DNA of 64,000 nucleotides from Streptomyces sp. PH10-H1. GTDB lineage: Bacteria > Actinomycetota > Actinomycetes > Streptomycetales > Streptomycetaceae. The first letter of the stretch is position 1. Each line of letters starts with the position of its first letter. The translations under genes were made by a program, and so were the position numbers. Where the stretch lies: positions 94,285 through 158,284 of the forward strand of contig NZ_JASISZ010000006.1 of NCBI RefSeq assembly GCF_030063355.1, given 5' to 3'. The notes under the pieces were generated by a model. It ran no database searches, was not told the DNA's origin, and was given only the letters and a program-made list of their open reading frames with translations. This document shows, piece after piece, positions 18,034 to 27,900 of this stretch.

Positions 18034-19137
18034 ATGAGTGGATCCATGACACGCCCTTCGGCCGCCCGCCGCCGCCTGCTGCGGCCCTGTGCCGCCGCTG
18101 TCTGCGCGGCGGCGCTGCTGGCGGCCTGCACTTCCGGTTCCGACAAACCCGCCACCGCCTCCTCCTCGCCGAGCCCGTCCGCCCCGACGTCATCGGCCGC
18201 GGCGCCCGCCTCGGGCGATCAGCTGCAGCGCGAGTACCAGAGCGTCGTGAAGAACGTGCTCCCCTCCGTCGTCCAGATCACCACGGACTCGGACCTGGGC
18301 TCGGGCATCGTCTACGACAGCCAGGGCAACATCGTCACCAACGCGCATGTCGTGGGCAGCGCTCAGAAATTCTCCGTCACCCTGGTCACCGGCGGGAATC
18401 CGCTGGACGCGGTGCTGGTCTCCTCCTACCCGGCGGAGGACCTCGCGGTGATCAAACTCAGCAGTCCTCCGAAGGACCTCAAGCCCGCGAAGTTCGGCGA
18501 CTCCGCGAAGGTGGAGGTCGGCCAGATCGTGCTGGCCATGGGCAATCCGCTCGGGCTGTCCGGCAGCGTCACCCAGGGCATCGTCTCGGCCGTCGGCAGG
18601 ACCGTCAGCGAGGGCAGCAGCAACGGCGCGACGGGGGCCACCATCGCGAACATGGTGCAGACCTCGGCCGCGATCAACCCGGGCAACAGCGGCGGCGCCC
18701 TGGTCAACCTCGACAACGAGGTCATCGGCATCCCGACGCTGGCCGCGACCGACCCGCAGATGGGCGCGGGCGCGGCACCCGGCATCGGCTTCGCGATCCC
18801 GTCCTCGACCGTCAGCAACATCGCGGGCCAGATCATCAAGGACGGCAAGGTGACCAACTCGGGCCGGGCCGCACTGGGGATCACCGCGCGCACCGTCGTC
18901 GGCGACAATCTCCAGCCGTCCGGCGTCGCCGTGGTGTCAGTGGTCGACAGCGGGGCCGCCGCCAAGGCCGGACTGGCGGCCGGCGACGTCATCACCGCGC
19001 TCGGCGGCACCCCCGTCACCACAATGCAATCCCTGACCGAGGCCCTCGCAACCCACAAACCGGGCGACAAGGTCCAGGTGAGCTTCGAACGCGGCGGCAC
19101 GCCGAAAACGGCCGAGGCAACCCTCGGCTCGATCTGA
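18034..19137 (+). CDS. HtrA-like serine protease, lipoprotein with PDZ domain
   Basis: Envelope quality-control protease of the trypsin-like DegP/HtrA type, 367 residues. A basic N-region and hydrophobic core end in the lipobox LLAAC (Cys32), so it should be lipid-anchored outside the membrane; a Ser/Pro/Ala linker follows. The catalytic triad is His105 (TNAHVV), Asp136 (EDLAVI) and Ser219 (GNSGG). A PDZ domain covers about residues 275-362 (LGITARTV, AGLAAGDVITALGG). Its place close to pspA fits an envelope-stress theme, though it is not in that operon. Confidence 0.93.
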   Translation: MSGSMTRPSAARRRLLRPCAAAVCAAALLAACTSGSDKPATASSSPSPSAPTSSAAAPASGDQLQREYQSVVKNVLPSVVQITTDSDLGSGIVYDSQGNIVTNAHVVGSAQKFSVTLVTGGNPLDAVLVSSYPAEDLAVIKLSSPPKDLKPAKFGDSAKVEVGQIVLAMGNPLGLSGSVTQGIVSAVGRTVSEGSSNGATGATIANMVQTSAAINPGNSGGALVNLDNEVIGIPTLAATDPQMGAGAAPGIGFAIPSSTVSNIAGQIIKDGKVTNSGRAALGITARTVVGDNLQPSGVAVVSVVDSGAAAKAGLAAGDVITALGGTPVTTMQSLTEALATHKPGDKVQVSFERGGTPKTAEATLGSI

Positions 19138-19255
19138 CCGGCCGCAACTTTCCACACCAGGGGCAGGGATCGCAGGCGTGCGGCGGCGAAGACGGCCGAG
19201 GCGAATCCCGCCGCGATCCGCCCGCACCACGTCCGCCAGCGACCCGGAGGCCCCG

Positions 19256-19302
19256 GCCCGGTACGGGCCGGCCCGGTACGGGCCGCCCCGCCCGGTACGG
19301 GC
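19256..19302. repeat. Three copies of a 13-bp GGTACC-centred palindrome
   Basis: The palindrome GCCCGGTACGGGC occurs at 19256-19268, 19271-19283 and 19290-19302, in the gap between the convergent htrA-like gene and the small gene at 19307. Spacing of 15 and 19 bp makes it a short tandem array that could fold into hairpins or bind a dimeric protein. Confidence 0.85.
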
Positions 19303-19306
19303 TACG

Positions 19307-19516
19307 TCACTCCGTCTCGCCGTGCAGGCTCATCGGGCCGTAGATCTTGGTCTCCCCGTCGAAGAGCACGACCTGGTCGGCGCCGCCCTCCATCAGTTCC
19401 TTCCACAGCTCGCCGATCCACGACTCGGCGTCACCCTGGGTGGTGAACTCCTCGGGCTGCACCGCGGGCGGAACCTCGGTGCCGTCGGCCTTTTCGAACC
19501 GCCACGTCCACGCCAT
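19307..19516 (-). CDS. Small conserved-looking hypothetical protein, 69 residues
   Basis: An acidic, aromatic-rich small protein starting MAWTWRFEKADGTE, with GAGGAG seven bases before the ATG. The pattern EEFTTQGDAESWIGE followed by GGADQVVLFDGE and YGPMSL suggests a compact alpha/beta fold. No membrane segment or known motif is present. Coding evidence is the ribosome site and codon use; function unknown. Its upstream region carries a 13-bp tandem repeat shared with the divergent cobU gene. Confidence 0.8.
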   Translation of the reverse strand: MAWTWRFEKADGTEVPPAVQPEEFTTQGDAESWIGELWKELMEGGADQVVLFDGETKIYGPMSLHGETE

Positions 19517-19536
19517 GTGTTTCTCCTCGGTCCTCG

Positions 19537-19575
19537 GTCCACAGCTGCTGTCCACAGGTGCAGTCCACAGGTGCT
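19537..19575. repeat. Three 13-bp tandem repeats with a DnaA-box-like core
   Basis: Units GTCCACAGCTGCT, GTCCACAGGTGCA and GTCCACAGGTGCT follow each other without gaps at 19537, 19550 and 19563. Each carries GTCCACA, and the second gives CTGTCCACA, which fits the Streptomyces DnaA-box pattern; the other two miss one position. They lie between the divergent 69-residue gene and cobU and may bind DnaA or another factor. Confidence 0.6.
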
Positions 19576-19661
19576 GCTGATCCTGCGGGTGCCTGTCCCG
19601 CAGACTAACCGCATGGCGGACCTGACGAGCCCGGCCTTCGCGGACGCGAGACCATCGGGGG

Positions 19662-20867
19662 GTGGAACTGACTCTGCTCGGCACCGGAGGCCCCGAGGGC
19701 CTGCCCCTGACCGACTGCCCCTGCGCCGCCTGTGCCGGCGCCATACGTGACCGCGACGAGGCCCGCGCCGCGACCGCCGTCCTCGTGGACGGCGTGCTGC
19801 TGCTCGATCTCACCCCCGGTCTGGCCTTCGCGGCCGCCCGCGCCGGGCACTCGCTCAGCGGTGTACGGCAGGCACTGCTGTCGCACCCGCACGACGGGCC
19901 CGCGGTGGAGATCCCCGCCGGGCTGCCCGCGCCCGGCCGCGTACCCGACGGGCAGGAGCTGACGTTGCTGACCGGGCACCGGGTGCGGGCGGTGTCCATG
20001 GACGCGCCCGGCACCGGCTACGAGGTCGAGGGGCCGGACGGGATGCGGATGCTCTATCTGCCACCGGGCTGCGCCCCCGCCGGGGTCCAGGAGGCTCCCG
20101 CGCCGTACGACGTGGTGCTGCTCGACGCGGTCGCCCGGCCCGACGCGCTGGCCAGGCTGCGCGCCGCCGGCGCCGTCGGCGGGACGACGGACGTCGTCGC
20201 CGTGCATCTCGACCACAGCGTGCCGCCGGGAGCCGAACTGCGGCGCCGGCTCGCCGCCCTCGGCGCGCGTGCCGTCCCCGACGGGACGACGCTGACGGCC
20301 GGCGACTACCACGCGGTGCCGGACGTGCCGCGCCGCACGCTGGTGCTGGGCGGCACCCGCTCCGGCAAGTCCGCCGAGGCCGAGCGGCGGCTCGCCGGCT
20401 TCGCCGACGTCCTCTATGTGGCCACCGGAGGCGGCAGGGAAGGCGACCAGGAGTGGGCGCGCCGCGTCGCGCTGCACCGCGAGCGCCGGCCGGGATCATG
20501 GGCCAGCACGGAGACCTGCGACCTGGTGCCGCTGCTAGCGGTGGACGGCCCTCCGCTGCTGATCGACTGCCTGGCGCTGTGGCTGACGGCCGCGATGGAC
20601 GCTGTGGACGCCTGGGACGACGAGAAGTGGGTGTCGGGCGGCGAACGCGAACTGCACGCCCGCACTGGCGAGTTGGCGGCTGCGTGGCGCGCCACCCGGC
20701 GCACCGCCGTTGCGGTCAGCAACGAGGTCGGCTCGGGCATCGTCCCGGCGACGGCGTCGGGCCGCCGCTTCCGCGACGAACTGGGACGGCTGAACGCCGC
20801 GGTGGCCGCGGAATCCGAACACGTCCTGCTGGTCGTCGCCGGCCAGGCGCTGCCGCTTCGGGGGTGA
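19662..20867 (+). CDS. cobU: Bifunctional adenosylcobinamide kinase/guanylyltransferase with N-terminal domain
   Basis: Activates adenosylcobinamide (phosphate) to adenosylcobinamide-GDP in the cobalamin nucleotide-loop pathway. The C-terminal half (about residues 225-401) is CobU, with the P-loop LGGTRSGKSAEAERR, VATGGG, DCLALWLTAAM and NEVGSGIVPA. The N-terminal 220 residues start MELTLLGTGGPEGLP with CPCAAC and SHPHDG, resembling a degenerate metallo-beta-lactamase-like fold; this extension is common in actinobacterial CobU-like proteins. GTG start 19662. It precedes the cobT fragment and cobS. Confidence 0.9.
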   Translation: MELTLLGTGGPEGLPLTDCPCAACAGAIRDRDEARAATAVLVDGVLLLDLTPGLAFAAARAGHSLSGVRQALLSHPHDGPAVEIPAGLPAPGRVPDGQELTLLTGHRVRAVSMDAPGTGYEVEGPDGMRMLYLPPGCAPAGVQEAPAPYDVVLLDAVARPDALARLRAAGAVGGTTDVVAVHLDHSVPPGAELRRRLAALGARAVPDGTTLTAGDYHAVPDVPRRTLVLGGTRSGKSAEAERRLAGFADVLYVATGGGREGDQEWARRVALHRERRPGSWASTETCDLVPLLAVDGPPLLIDCLALWLTAAMDAVDAWDDEKWVSGGERELHARTGELAAAWRATRRTAVAVSNEVGSGIVPATASGRRFRDELGRLNAAVAAESEHVLLVVAGQALPLRG

Positions 20868-20898
20868 CCCGGGGCCGGGGGTCGGGGCCGGGCTCTCC

Positions 20899-20977
20899 GG
20901 CGTGGGGGTCCGAAATCGCCTCTTTACGTTCCAGGCGGCCCATCAAATAGCCCGGCAGCATTTCGGACCCCCACGCC
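20899..20977. repeat. Hairpin-ended dispersed repeat, copy A
   Basis: Perfect 18-bp arms (20899-20916 with 20960-20977) enclose a 43-nt core. The core matches, in reverse orientation and with one mismatch, the core of copy B at 58906-58948. One arm base pair changes from C-G here to T-A there, keeping the pairing. Modules flanking this copy recur at 17901-17969, and a further GAGGG...CCCTC hairpin lies at 21047-21063. The 278-bp gap holding them has no gene. Confidence 0.85.
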
Positions 20978-21145
20978 TACGATCCCGTCCCCTCACGTCG
21001 AGTGTTCCTTCGCCCTCCGCGGCTGCGATCCCGTCCCCTCGCGTAGAGGGTTGTCGCGCCCTCCCCCCTGCGAGCCCGCCGCCCGGCGTACCGGTGGCGG
21101 GGTCGAGGCAGCCGCGCCGGAGGCGATGCCGGTACTGTGCGGCGA

Positions 21146-23284
21146 ATGAGCGGCCTGAATCTCGATGACTTCGGCTCCCTGGTGGAGCGTCCCGACGCCG
21201 GCGTACGCCGTGAGGCGCAAGACCGCTGGCAGCGGCTGGTGAGCCCGGCGGGGGCGCTCGGCAAGCCCGCGGAGCTGGCCGAGTGGCTGTCGGCGGCCCA
21301 GGGGCAGGTGCCGGCGCGGCCGATCGCCCGGCCCCGGGTGCTGCTCTTCGCCGGGGACCACGGCGTCGCGGGCCTGCGCGTCTCGGCGCACGAGGCCGGC
21401 ACCGCGGTCGCGCTGGTGCGGACGGTGCTCGACGGCGGCGCGGCCGTGAACGTGCTGGCCCGTCAGTACGGCGCGCAGGTCCGGGTGATCGACATGGCTC
21501 TGGACTGCGACCCGGCCGAGCTTCCCGCCGACGTCACCGCGCAGGACGGGGAGGGCCACCCGCACCTCTGGCGGCAGCGCAGCGCTGCCTACGCCGTCTG
21601 GTATCTGCGGGTTGTCGCCTTCCTCAACTTCCTCGGGGCGGTGTGGGTCTCCTTCGGCGCCGACATCCGGCGGCACAACGTCGAGGACTTCTTCACCCCC
21701 TATCTGCTCACCTCCGGCTTCACCACCGGGGTGTTCGCCCTCTTCTTCGCCAGCACGATGCGGCGCCGCAAGAGGCCCGCCTGGGTGCTCAATCTCGTAC
21801 TGAGCGGGCTGTTCCTGCTGGTGCTCGCCCTGTCGATGGCGTTCCCCGAGTACCGGGGCCACGTCCAGAACTGGATCACCCTGGGCCTGACCGGCTCCTT
21901 CGTGGCCGCCCTGCTCGTCGGCCGCCGCGAGTTCCGCGCCAAGGGCGACCGCGCCAACCCCCGGCACGCCGTCTTCGTCGCCGTCGGCGGCCTCATCGTG
22001 GGCTCCCTGATCAGCGTGCTCCTGGTCACCGCCACCAACACCGAGCGCGGCTCGGCCTTCGGGTCCAGCTTCCGTTACGCGATCATGCGCATGATCGCGC
22101 TCGATCCGAATGACGACAATTACGCGAACATCTCAACGCCCGGGTGGGTGGATGTCGTCATCAATGTCATGAGTGCATTGCTGTTCCTGCTCGTGCTGTA
22201 CGTGGCGTTCCGCTCGCCGCGCGGCCGGGCGCTGCTCGGCCCGCTGGACGAGGGAAAACTGCGCGGCCTCCTGGACCGCTACGGCGACCGGGACTCGCTC
22301 GGCTACTTCGCGCTGCGCCGCGACAAGAGCGTCATCTGGTCGCCGAGCGAGAAGTCCGCCATCGCCTACCGCGTCGTCGGCGAGGTGTCGCTGGCCTCCG
22401 GCGACCCGATCGGCGACCCCGAGGCCTGGCCCGGCGCCATCGACGCCTGGCTGGCCGAGGCCCGCGCCCACGCCTGGGTGCCCGCGGTGATGGGCGCGAG
22501 CGAGGAAGCCGGTGTGATCTACGCCCGGCACGGCCTGGACGCCCTGGAGATCGGCGACGAGGCGATCGTCGAGACCGCCGAGTTCACTCTCGACGGCCGC
22601 GCGATGCGCACCGTGCGGCAGGCGTACAACCGCGTCAAACGATCCGGCTACACGGTCCGGATCCGCCGTCACGACGACATCCCCGCAGCGGAGATGGACG
22701 AGCTGCTGGAGCGCGCCGACCACTGGCGCGACGGCGAGACCGAACGCGGCTTCTCCATGGCGCTCGGCCGGCTCGGCGACCCCGCCGACGGACGCTGCGT
22801 CATGGTCGAGTGCCATGACGGCGAGGGCGTGCCGCGCGCGCTGCTCAACTTCGTCCCCTGGGGTCCCGAGGGGCTGTCGCTGGACCTGATGCGCCGCGAC
22901 CGTGACTCCGAGAACGGGCTGATCGAATTCATGGTCATCGAGCTGATCCAGCGCGCCGACGAGGTGGGGGTGCGGCAGATCTCGCTGAACTTCGCGATGT
23001 TCCGCTCGGTGTTCGAACGCGGCTCGAAGCTCGGCGCCGGGCCGGTGCTGCGGATCTGGCGCTCGCTGCTGACGTTCTTCTCCCGCTGGTGGCAGATCGA
23101 GTCGCTCTACCGTGCCAACGCCAAGTACCGGCCCATCTGGGAGCCGCGCTACCTGCTGTTCGGCAAGACCAGCGAGCTGCCGCGGATCGGTATCGCCAGC
23201 GCCCGCGCCGAGGGATTCCTCGAGGCGCCCTGGCTGCCGTCCCCGTTGCGCAGACGCGACCGTGACCGGGCCGGCAGCCGGTGA
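21146..23284 (+). CDS. Chimeric gene: CobT N-terminal fragment fused to MprF-like protein
   Basis: A single 712-residue open frame made of two unrelated parts. Residues 1 to about 132 are the N-terminal third of CobT (nicotinate-nucleotide:dimethylbenzimidazole phosphoribosyltransferase), with RPRVLLFAGDHGVAG and the tail RVIDMALDCDPAELP. From about residue 148 (YAVWYLRVVAFLNFLGAVWV) it becomes a membrane protein with about six helices and then the cytosolic DUF2156/LPG-synthase-like domain (VMGASEEAGVIYARHG, RGFSMALGRLGDP). CobT's C-terminal half with its catalytic glutamate is absent, so CobT activity should be lost. The MprF-like half looks complete and may modify or transfer aminoacyl groups to lipids. 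ATG 21146 chosen. Confidence 0.88.
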   Translation: MSGLNLDDFGSLVERPDAGVRREAQDRWQRLVSPAGALGKPAELAEWLSAAQGQVPARPIARPRVLLFAGDHGVAGLRVSAHEAGTAVALVRTVLDGGAAVNVLARQYGAQVRVIDMALDCDPAELPADVTAQDGEGHPHLWRQRSAAYAVWYLRVVAFLNFLGAVWVSFGADIRRHNVEDFFTPYLLTSGFTTGVFALFFASTMRRRKRPAWVLNLVLSGLFLLVLALSMAFPEYRGHVQNWITLGLTGSFVAALLVGRREFRAKGDRANPRHAVFVAVGGLIVGSLISVLLVTATNTERGSAFGSSFRYAIMRMIALDPNDDNYANISTPGWVDVVINVMSALLFLLVLYVAFRSPRGRALLGPLDEGKLRGLLDRYGDRDSLGYFALRRDKSVIWSPSEKSAIAYRVVGEVSLASGDPIGDPEAWPGAIDAWLAEARAHAWVPAVMGASEEAGVIYARHGLDALEIGDEAIVETAEFTLDGRAMRTVRQAYNRVKRSGYTVRIRRHDDIPAAEMDELLERADHWRDGETERGFSMALGRLGDPADGRCVMVECHDGEGVPRALLNFVPWGPEGLSLDLMRRDRDSENGLIEFMVIELIQRADEVGVRQISLNFAMFRSVFERGSKLGAGPVLRIWRSLLTFFSRWWQIESLYRANAKYRPIWEPRYLLFGKTSELPRIGIASARAEGFLEAPWLPSPLRRRDRDRAGSR

Positions 23285-23976
23285 GCCCATTCAGCAAGCG
23301 GCTCCGCGACTTCGCACACGTCGAATGGGGGGGAGTCTTCGGGGACATCCAGTTCGAGGTGCGGACGAAGAGACTGCGCGCGATCCCGCTGACCCTCGGC
23401 TCGTGCGCGTTCATCCTGGCGCTGCAGGTGATACAGCACTCGGGCGCAGCCGGGCACGACTGGGTCAACCGGGTCGGCGGCGTCTACGCGACGCTCCCGT
23501 GGTGGGAGGCGCTGCTTCGCACTCCGCTCTCACTCTTCGTGCCCGACCCTTCCCTGCCCGTGTGGGGGCTGATCGCTCAGGTCGTCATCGTCTTCGGCAT
23601 CGCCGAGATGACGGTCGGCAGGGTGCACACCCTCGGTATCGGGTTCCTCGCCACGCTCGCCGGCACGTCCTTCGCCCGCTACTCGCTGTCCGTCGGCCCC
23701 GACGGCTTCCTGGGGCTCCCGGTCTCCACCCTCGTCGTGCGCGACACCGGCCCCTCGGCGGCGGTCGTGGCCCTCGGGGTCTACGTCGCCTGCCGGTACC
23801 GCGCGTGGTGGACGTTGGGCGTGCTGATCCTCGCGATGCTCGCCGAGGTCGTCTTCATCGTGAACCTCGCGGGCTTCGAGCATCTGACGGCGATCGTCGC
23901 GACGCTCCTGCTGTGCGGCCTGGAGGGCCGGCTCCGCCGGCGACGGGAGGCGGCGGCCGTTCGGCTCCCGCCGTAG
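23281..23976 (+). CDS. Rhomboid-like integral membrane protein
   Basis: A 231-residue protein with about six membrane helices and a GTG start overlapping the upstream stop as GTGA, so it is coupled to the MprF-like part. The overall fold resembles small actinobacterial rhomboid-like proteins: a first helix after RAIPLTLGS, a TGPSAAVV segment that could hold a GxS serine, and a later AGFEHLTAIVAT helix with histidine. The full GxSG signature is not present, so proteolytic activity is uncertain. The basic tail EGRLRRRREAAAV is probably cytosolic. Confidence 0.75.
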   Translation: MSPFSKRLRDFAHVEWGGVFGDIQFEVRTKRLRAIPLTLGSCAFILALQVIQHSGAAGHDWVNRVGGVYATLPWWEALLRTPLSLFVPDPSLPVWGLIAQVVIVFGIAEMTVGRVHTLGIGFLATLAGTSFARYSLSVGPDGFLGLPVSTLVVRDTGPSAAVVALGVYVACRYRAWWTLGVLILAMLAEVVFIVNLAGFEHLTAIVATLLLCGLEGRLRRRREAAAVRLPP

Positions 23977-24013
23977 CGGGGTCCGCCCGGGGGCCCCGGG
24001 GTAGCCTCACGCG

Positions 24014-24856
24014 GTGACCGACTCCGACCGCCCCGGCGCCGAGCCCGCGCCCGCCGCCTCCGCCACCTCCGCCGCCTCCGCCGCCTCCGCCACCGACTCA
24101 GTGCGCTTCGCCTTCGGCACCCTCACCGTGCTCCCCGTGGCGGTCGGCCGCTGGGACCGGTCGGCCGCGCGCGGCGGGATGCTGTGCGCGCCGCTCGTCG
24201 GCGCGGTGGCCGGCCTGAGCGCCGCCGCGGCCGGCGGTCTGCTGCTCCTGCTCGGCGCCTCCCCGCTGCTCGCCGCCGTCGCCACCGCGGCCGTCCCCGC
24301 CGCCCTCACCCGCGGTCTGCACCTGGACGGCCTGGCCGACACCGCCGACGGCCTCGGCAGCGGCAAGCCCGCCGAGGACGCCCTGCGGATCATGAAGCAG
24401 TCCGACATCGGCCCCTTCGGCGTCCTGACCCTGCTCTTCGTCCTCCTCACCCAAGTCGCGTGCCTCGCCACCCTCTACACCGACAGCTGGTCCCGCGGCG
24501 CCGCCGCGGCCGCGGTGTCCGCCGTCGTGGCCCGTACGGCCATGACACTGGCCTGCCGCGACGGCGTCCCCCCGGCCCGCCCCGACGGCCTGGGCGCCGC
24601 CGTCGCCGGAGCCGTCCCGCTCCGCACCGCCGGCCTCACCGCCGCCGCCACCGTCGCCGTTTCAGCGGCGGCCGGCCTCCTCTTCGGCCCCTCCTCCGCC
24701 CTCCACTTCGGCCTCGCCGCCCTCATCGCCCTCGCCGCGGCCGAACTGCTCCTCCGCCACTGCCGCACCCGCTTCGGCGGCGTCACCGGCGACGTGTTCG
24801 GCGCCCTGTGCGAGACGGCGGCCACGGCAGTCCTTGTCGTCCTGTCCCTGGGCTGA
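24014..24856 (+). CDS. cobS: Adenosylcobinamide-GDP ribazoletransferase CobS
   Basis: Membrane enzyme joining adenosylcobinamide-GDP to alpha-ribazole (phosphate), the last nucleotide-loop step of cobalamin synthesis. The 280-residue protein has about six helices and the motifs LHLDGLADTADGLG (metal/substrate aspartates), KQSDIGPFG and the C-terminal RFGGVTGDVFGA. The N-terminus carries an extra Ala/Ser/Thr-rich stretch coded by 9-bp tandem units (24040-24095). GTG start 24014. It should use the CobU product, but the neighbouring cobT is truncated, so alpha-ribazole phosphate must come from elsewhere. A diverged fragment of its 3' end lies at 42890-42952. Confidence 0.93.
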   Translation: MTDSDRPGAEPAPAASATSAASAASATDSVRFAFGTLTVLPVAVGRWDRSAARGGMLCAPLVGAVAGLSAAAAGGLLLLLGASPLLAAVATAAVPAALTRGLHLDGLADTADGLGSGKPAEDALRIMKQSDIGPFGVLTLLFVLLTQVACLATLYTDSWSRGAAAAAVSAVVARTAMTLACRDGVPPARPDGLGAAVAGAVPLRTAGLTAAATVAVSAAAGLLFGPSSALHFGLAALIALAAAELLLRHCRTRFGGVTGDVFGALCETAATAVLVVLSLG

Positions 24857-24955
24857 TCCCGGCATCACGGTGTGCTGTCGCACACGTGTCGTAGAAACGT
24901 CTGGGGCGAAAGTGAAAGAATCGCCCAGAAGGTAACGACTCATGGGGGTTAAACG

Positions 24956-27900
24956 GTGGCGAACCGGCCGACGGATTGGCATGTGCTGGATCTGGACCGG
25001 GATCCGGTGCCGGGTGACCCGTACGAGGTGAAGGAACTCGCCCGCAAACTCGGGGACTTCGCGGATGACGTCTCCTCCGCGTTACGGTCGGTGCGGGGAC
25101 TGGGCGGGAACAACGCGGTTCAGGACTGGGCGGGGTTAGCGGCCGACGAGTACCGCAAGCAGTTCGGTGATCTGCCGGGCGAGCTGGACAAGTTGGAGCG
25201 GTCCTACCGGCTGGCGTCGGGTGCCCTGGGTACGTACTGGCCGAAGTTGGAGACCGCGCAGGCCGACGCCGACCGCGCCCTGGCCCGCGGGCGGACCGCG
25301 CGGCAGGATCTGGACGCGGCCAAGACCACCCAGACCAACACCAGCGACTGGGTGAAGCGGGCGGGCGACAAGTCCAAGGAGTACCGGGCCGATCCGAAAC
25401 CGGGTGTGGCGCCGCCGTCGGCTGACGAGGTCCGGACCGCCACCCGTAATGCGCTGGATGCCACCAACGCGCAGAACTCCGCCAACTCCGCCGTGCACGA
25501 CGCCCAGCAGCGCCTGGACGCGGCCAAGGAACTCGCGGCGCAGGCCGCGCACCTGCGGGACACCGCCGCGAGCACCGCAGAACACGCCCTGCACGAGGCG
25601 TCCGACGCGGGGATCAGAAACAAGACCTGGTGGGAGAAGGTGGTCGAATGGGTCGTCGACCACTGGGGCGACATCGTCGCCATCTGCAAGGTCATCGTCG
25701 CCGTGCTCGGCGTCATTGTGATGATCATTGGTGGGCCGCTGGCGTGGATCGTGCTGGCCGCAGCGTTGGTCGTCTTCGCCGACACCCTCATCAAATACGC
25801 CCAGGGCAAAGCCGGCCTGTGGGATGTGTTCTTCGCCGCCCTGGACTGCATTCCGATGTTCAAGGGCCTGACCACCCTCGGCGGCCTCGCCAAGATGGCC
25901 AAGGGCCTGCCCGCGCTCCTCAAGAGCGGCAAAGCCCTGGAGAACATCGCCAACAGTGTTCGTAAGGGAGCGGAGAGCATACGCCAAATGGGACGCGAGA
26001 TGAAGAAGCTCTTCACCTGTGGCGACCCCATCGACGTGGCGAGTGGCGAGATGGTCATGTCGGCCACGGATCTCCAACTCCCCGGTGTCCTGCCGCTCAC
26101 ATTGGAACGCCATTTTCGCTCCTCGAATCGGGCGGGCCGCTGGTTCGGCAGGTCCTGGGCCTCAACGCTGGACCAGCGGCTTCATCTCGACGACCAGGGG
26201 GTGCGCTTCACCACTGAGGACGGGATGGTATTGCACTACCCCGTTCCCAGCGCGGGTCTCTCCATCATGCCTGTCGAAGGTCCCAGATGGCCCTTGACCT
26301 GGGACGGCGAAAAGACCGGCGACATGTCGGTCCGAATACCCGAGTCCGGCCGGACTCTCCGTTTCACCCCCCACGCCGGAACGGCCGAGCTGCTCCTTAC
26401 GTCGGTCGGAGACCGGTACAACAACCGCACGACCTTTACCTACTCCGCGGACGCGGCACCCCTCGGCTTACGCCATTCGGGGGGATATCACATCGGAATC
26501 GAGACAGCCGACGGCCGGGTCACCGCCCTGCGCCTGCTCAGCGATCCCGAACAGCCGCTCTTGATGGGATACGCATACGACAGCGACGGCAACGTCACCC
26601 GGATCTATGACTCCTCCGGCCTGCCGCTCACCTTCAGCTACGACGGTCGCGGCCGGATCACCGGCTGGGAGGACCGGACAGGGACCGCGTACGGCTATGA
26701 GTACGACGCAGAAGGACGCTGTGTGGGCACGACAGGATCCGAAGGGATCCTGAACTACCGCTACGCGTACGATCCCGGCGCCCGCACCACGGTCGCGACG
26801 AACTCCCTCGGTCACGCCACCACGTTCCAGTTCAACGATCAGTACCAACTCATCCGCGAAACCGATCCGCTGGGCCGGACCACCCTCCTGAGCTGGGATC
26901 GATTCGACCGTTTGCTCACCCGGACCGACCCCCTCGGCCGCACGACGAACTGCGCGTACGACAGCGCCGGGAACCTCACTACGGCGATCCGGCCCAACGG
27001 CAGCTCCGCGACGATCGAGTACAACGAACTCAACCTGCCCGTGGCGATCACCCAGCCCGACGGAACACGCGCCCTCTCCTTCTATGACGCCGTCGGGAAC
27101 CGTACGTCCGCAACCGATGCGCTCGGCACCACGACCACGTTCACGTACGACGAACGCGGCGGCCTGACCAGCGTCATCGACGCGTTCGGCGCCGTGCAGC
27201 AGGTTGTGGTCAATGACTCCGCCGGTCTTCCCGCGGCGATCACCGACGTGAGTGGCAGCACGATCCGGATCACGCGCGATGCCTTCGGACGCATGGTGGA
27301 AGCCGCTGACGCCTTCGGGGCGTCCACAAGCGTCGGCTGGACGGGCGAGGGACGGATCGACTGGCGCACAGCTCCGGACGGAGCCGTCGAGCAATGGTCG
27401 TACGACGCCGAGGGAAACCCCGTCGAGCACCGCTCCGGCAGCGGACGCGTAACGCGATACGAGAACACCCATTTCGACCTGTGCTCCGTTCGTACGGAAC
27501 CGGACGGCACCCGATACGAGTTCACCTACGACACGGAGCTACGGCTGGTGGCGGTCGCCAATCCGCTGGGCCGCGTCTGGAGCTACGCGTACGATCCCGC
27601 GGGCCGCCTCACCGGGGAGACAGACTTCAACGGCCGGACACTCAGCTACCACTACGACGCCGCCGGCCAGTTGACGGAACGCGTCAACGGGGCCCGGCAG
27701 AGTATCCGATTCGAGCGCGATGCCCTGGGCAACGTCACCCGGCAGAATGCCGGTGGTGTCGTCACCGACTTCGTTCACGACGCGCTCGGACGTCTGCAAC
27801 GCGCCACCAGCCCCGTTGCCGACCTGTCCCGGGAACTGGATCCCCTCGGCCGCATTCTGGCCGAGAAGGTCAACGGTCGTACCATTTTGTCGAGTTACGA

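Noticed and set aside
20716..20961. Short protein MLPGYLMGRLERKEAIS as a conserved peptide gene
   Set aside because: The peptide arises from the dispersed repeat core in both copies; the base-pairing pattern explains the conservation better.
23281..23976. Active rhomboid protease
   Set aside because: The full GxSG active-site signature is not clear, so only a rhomboid-like fold is claimed.
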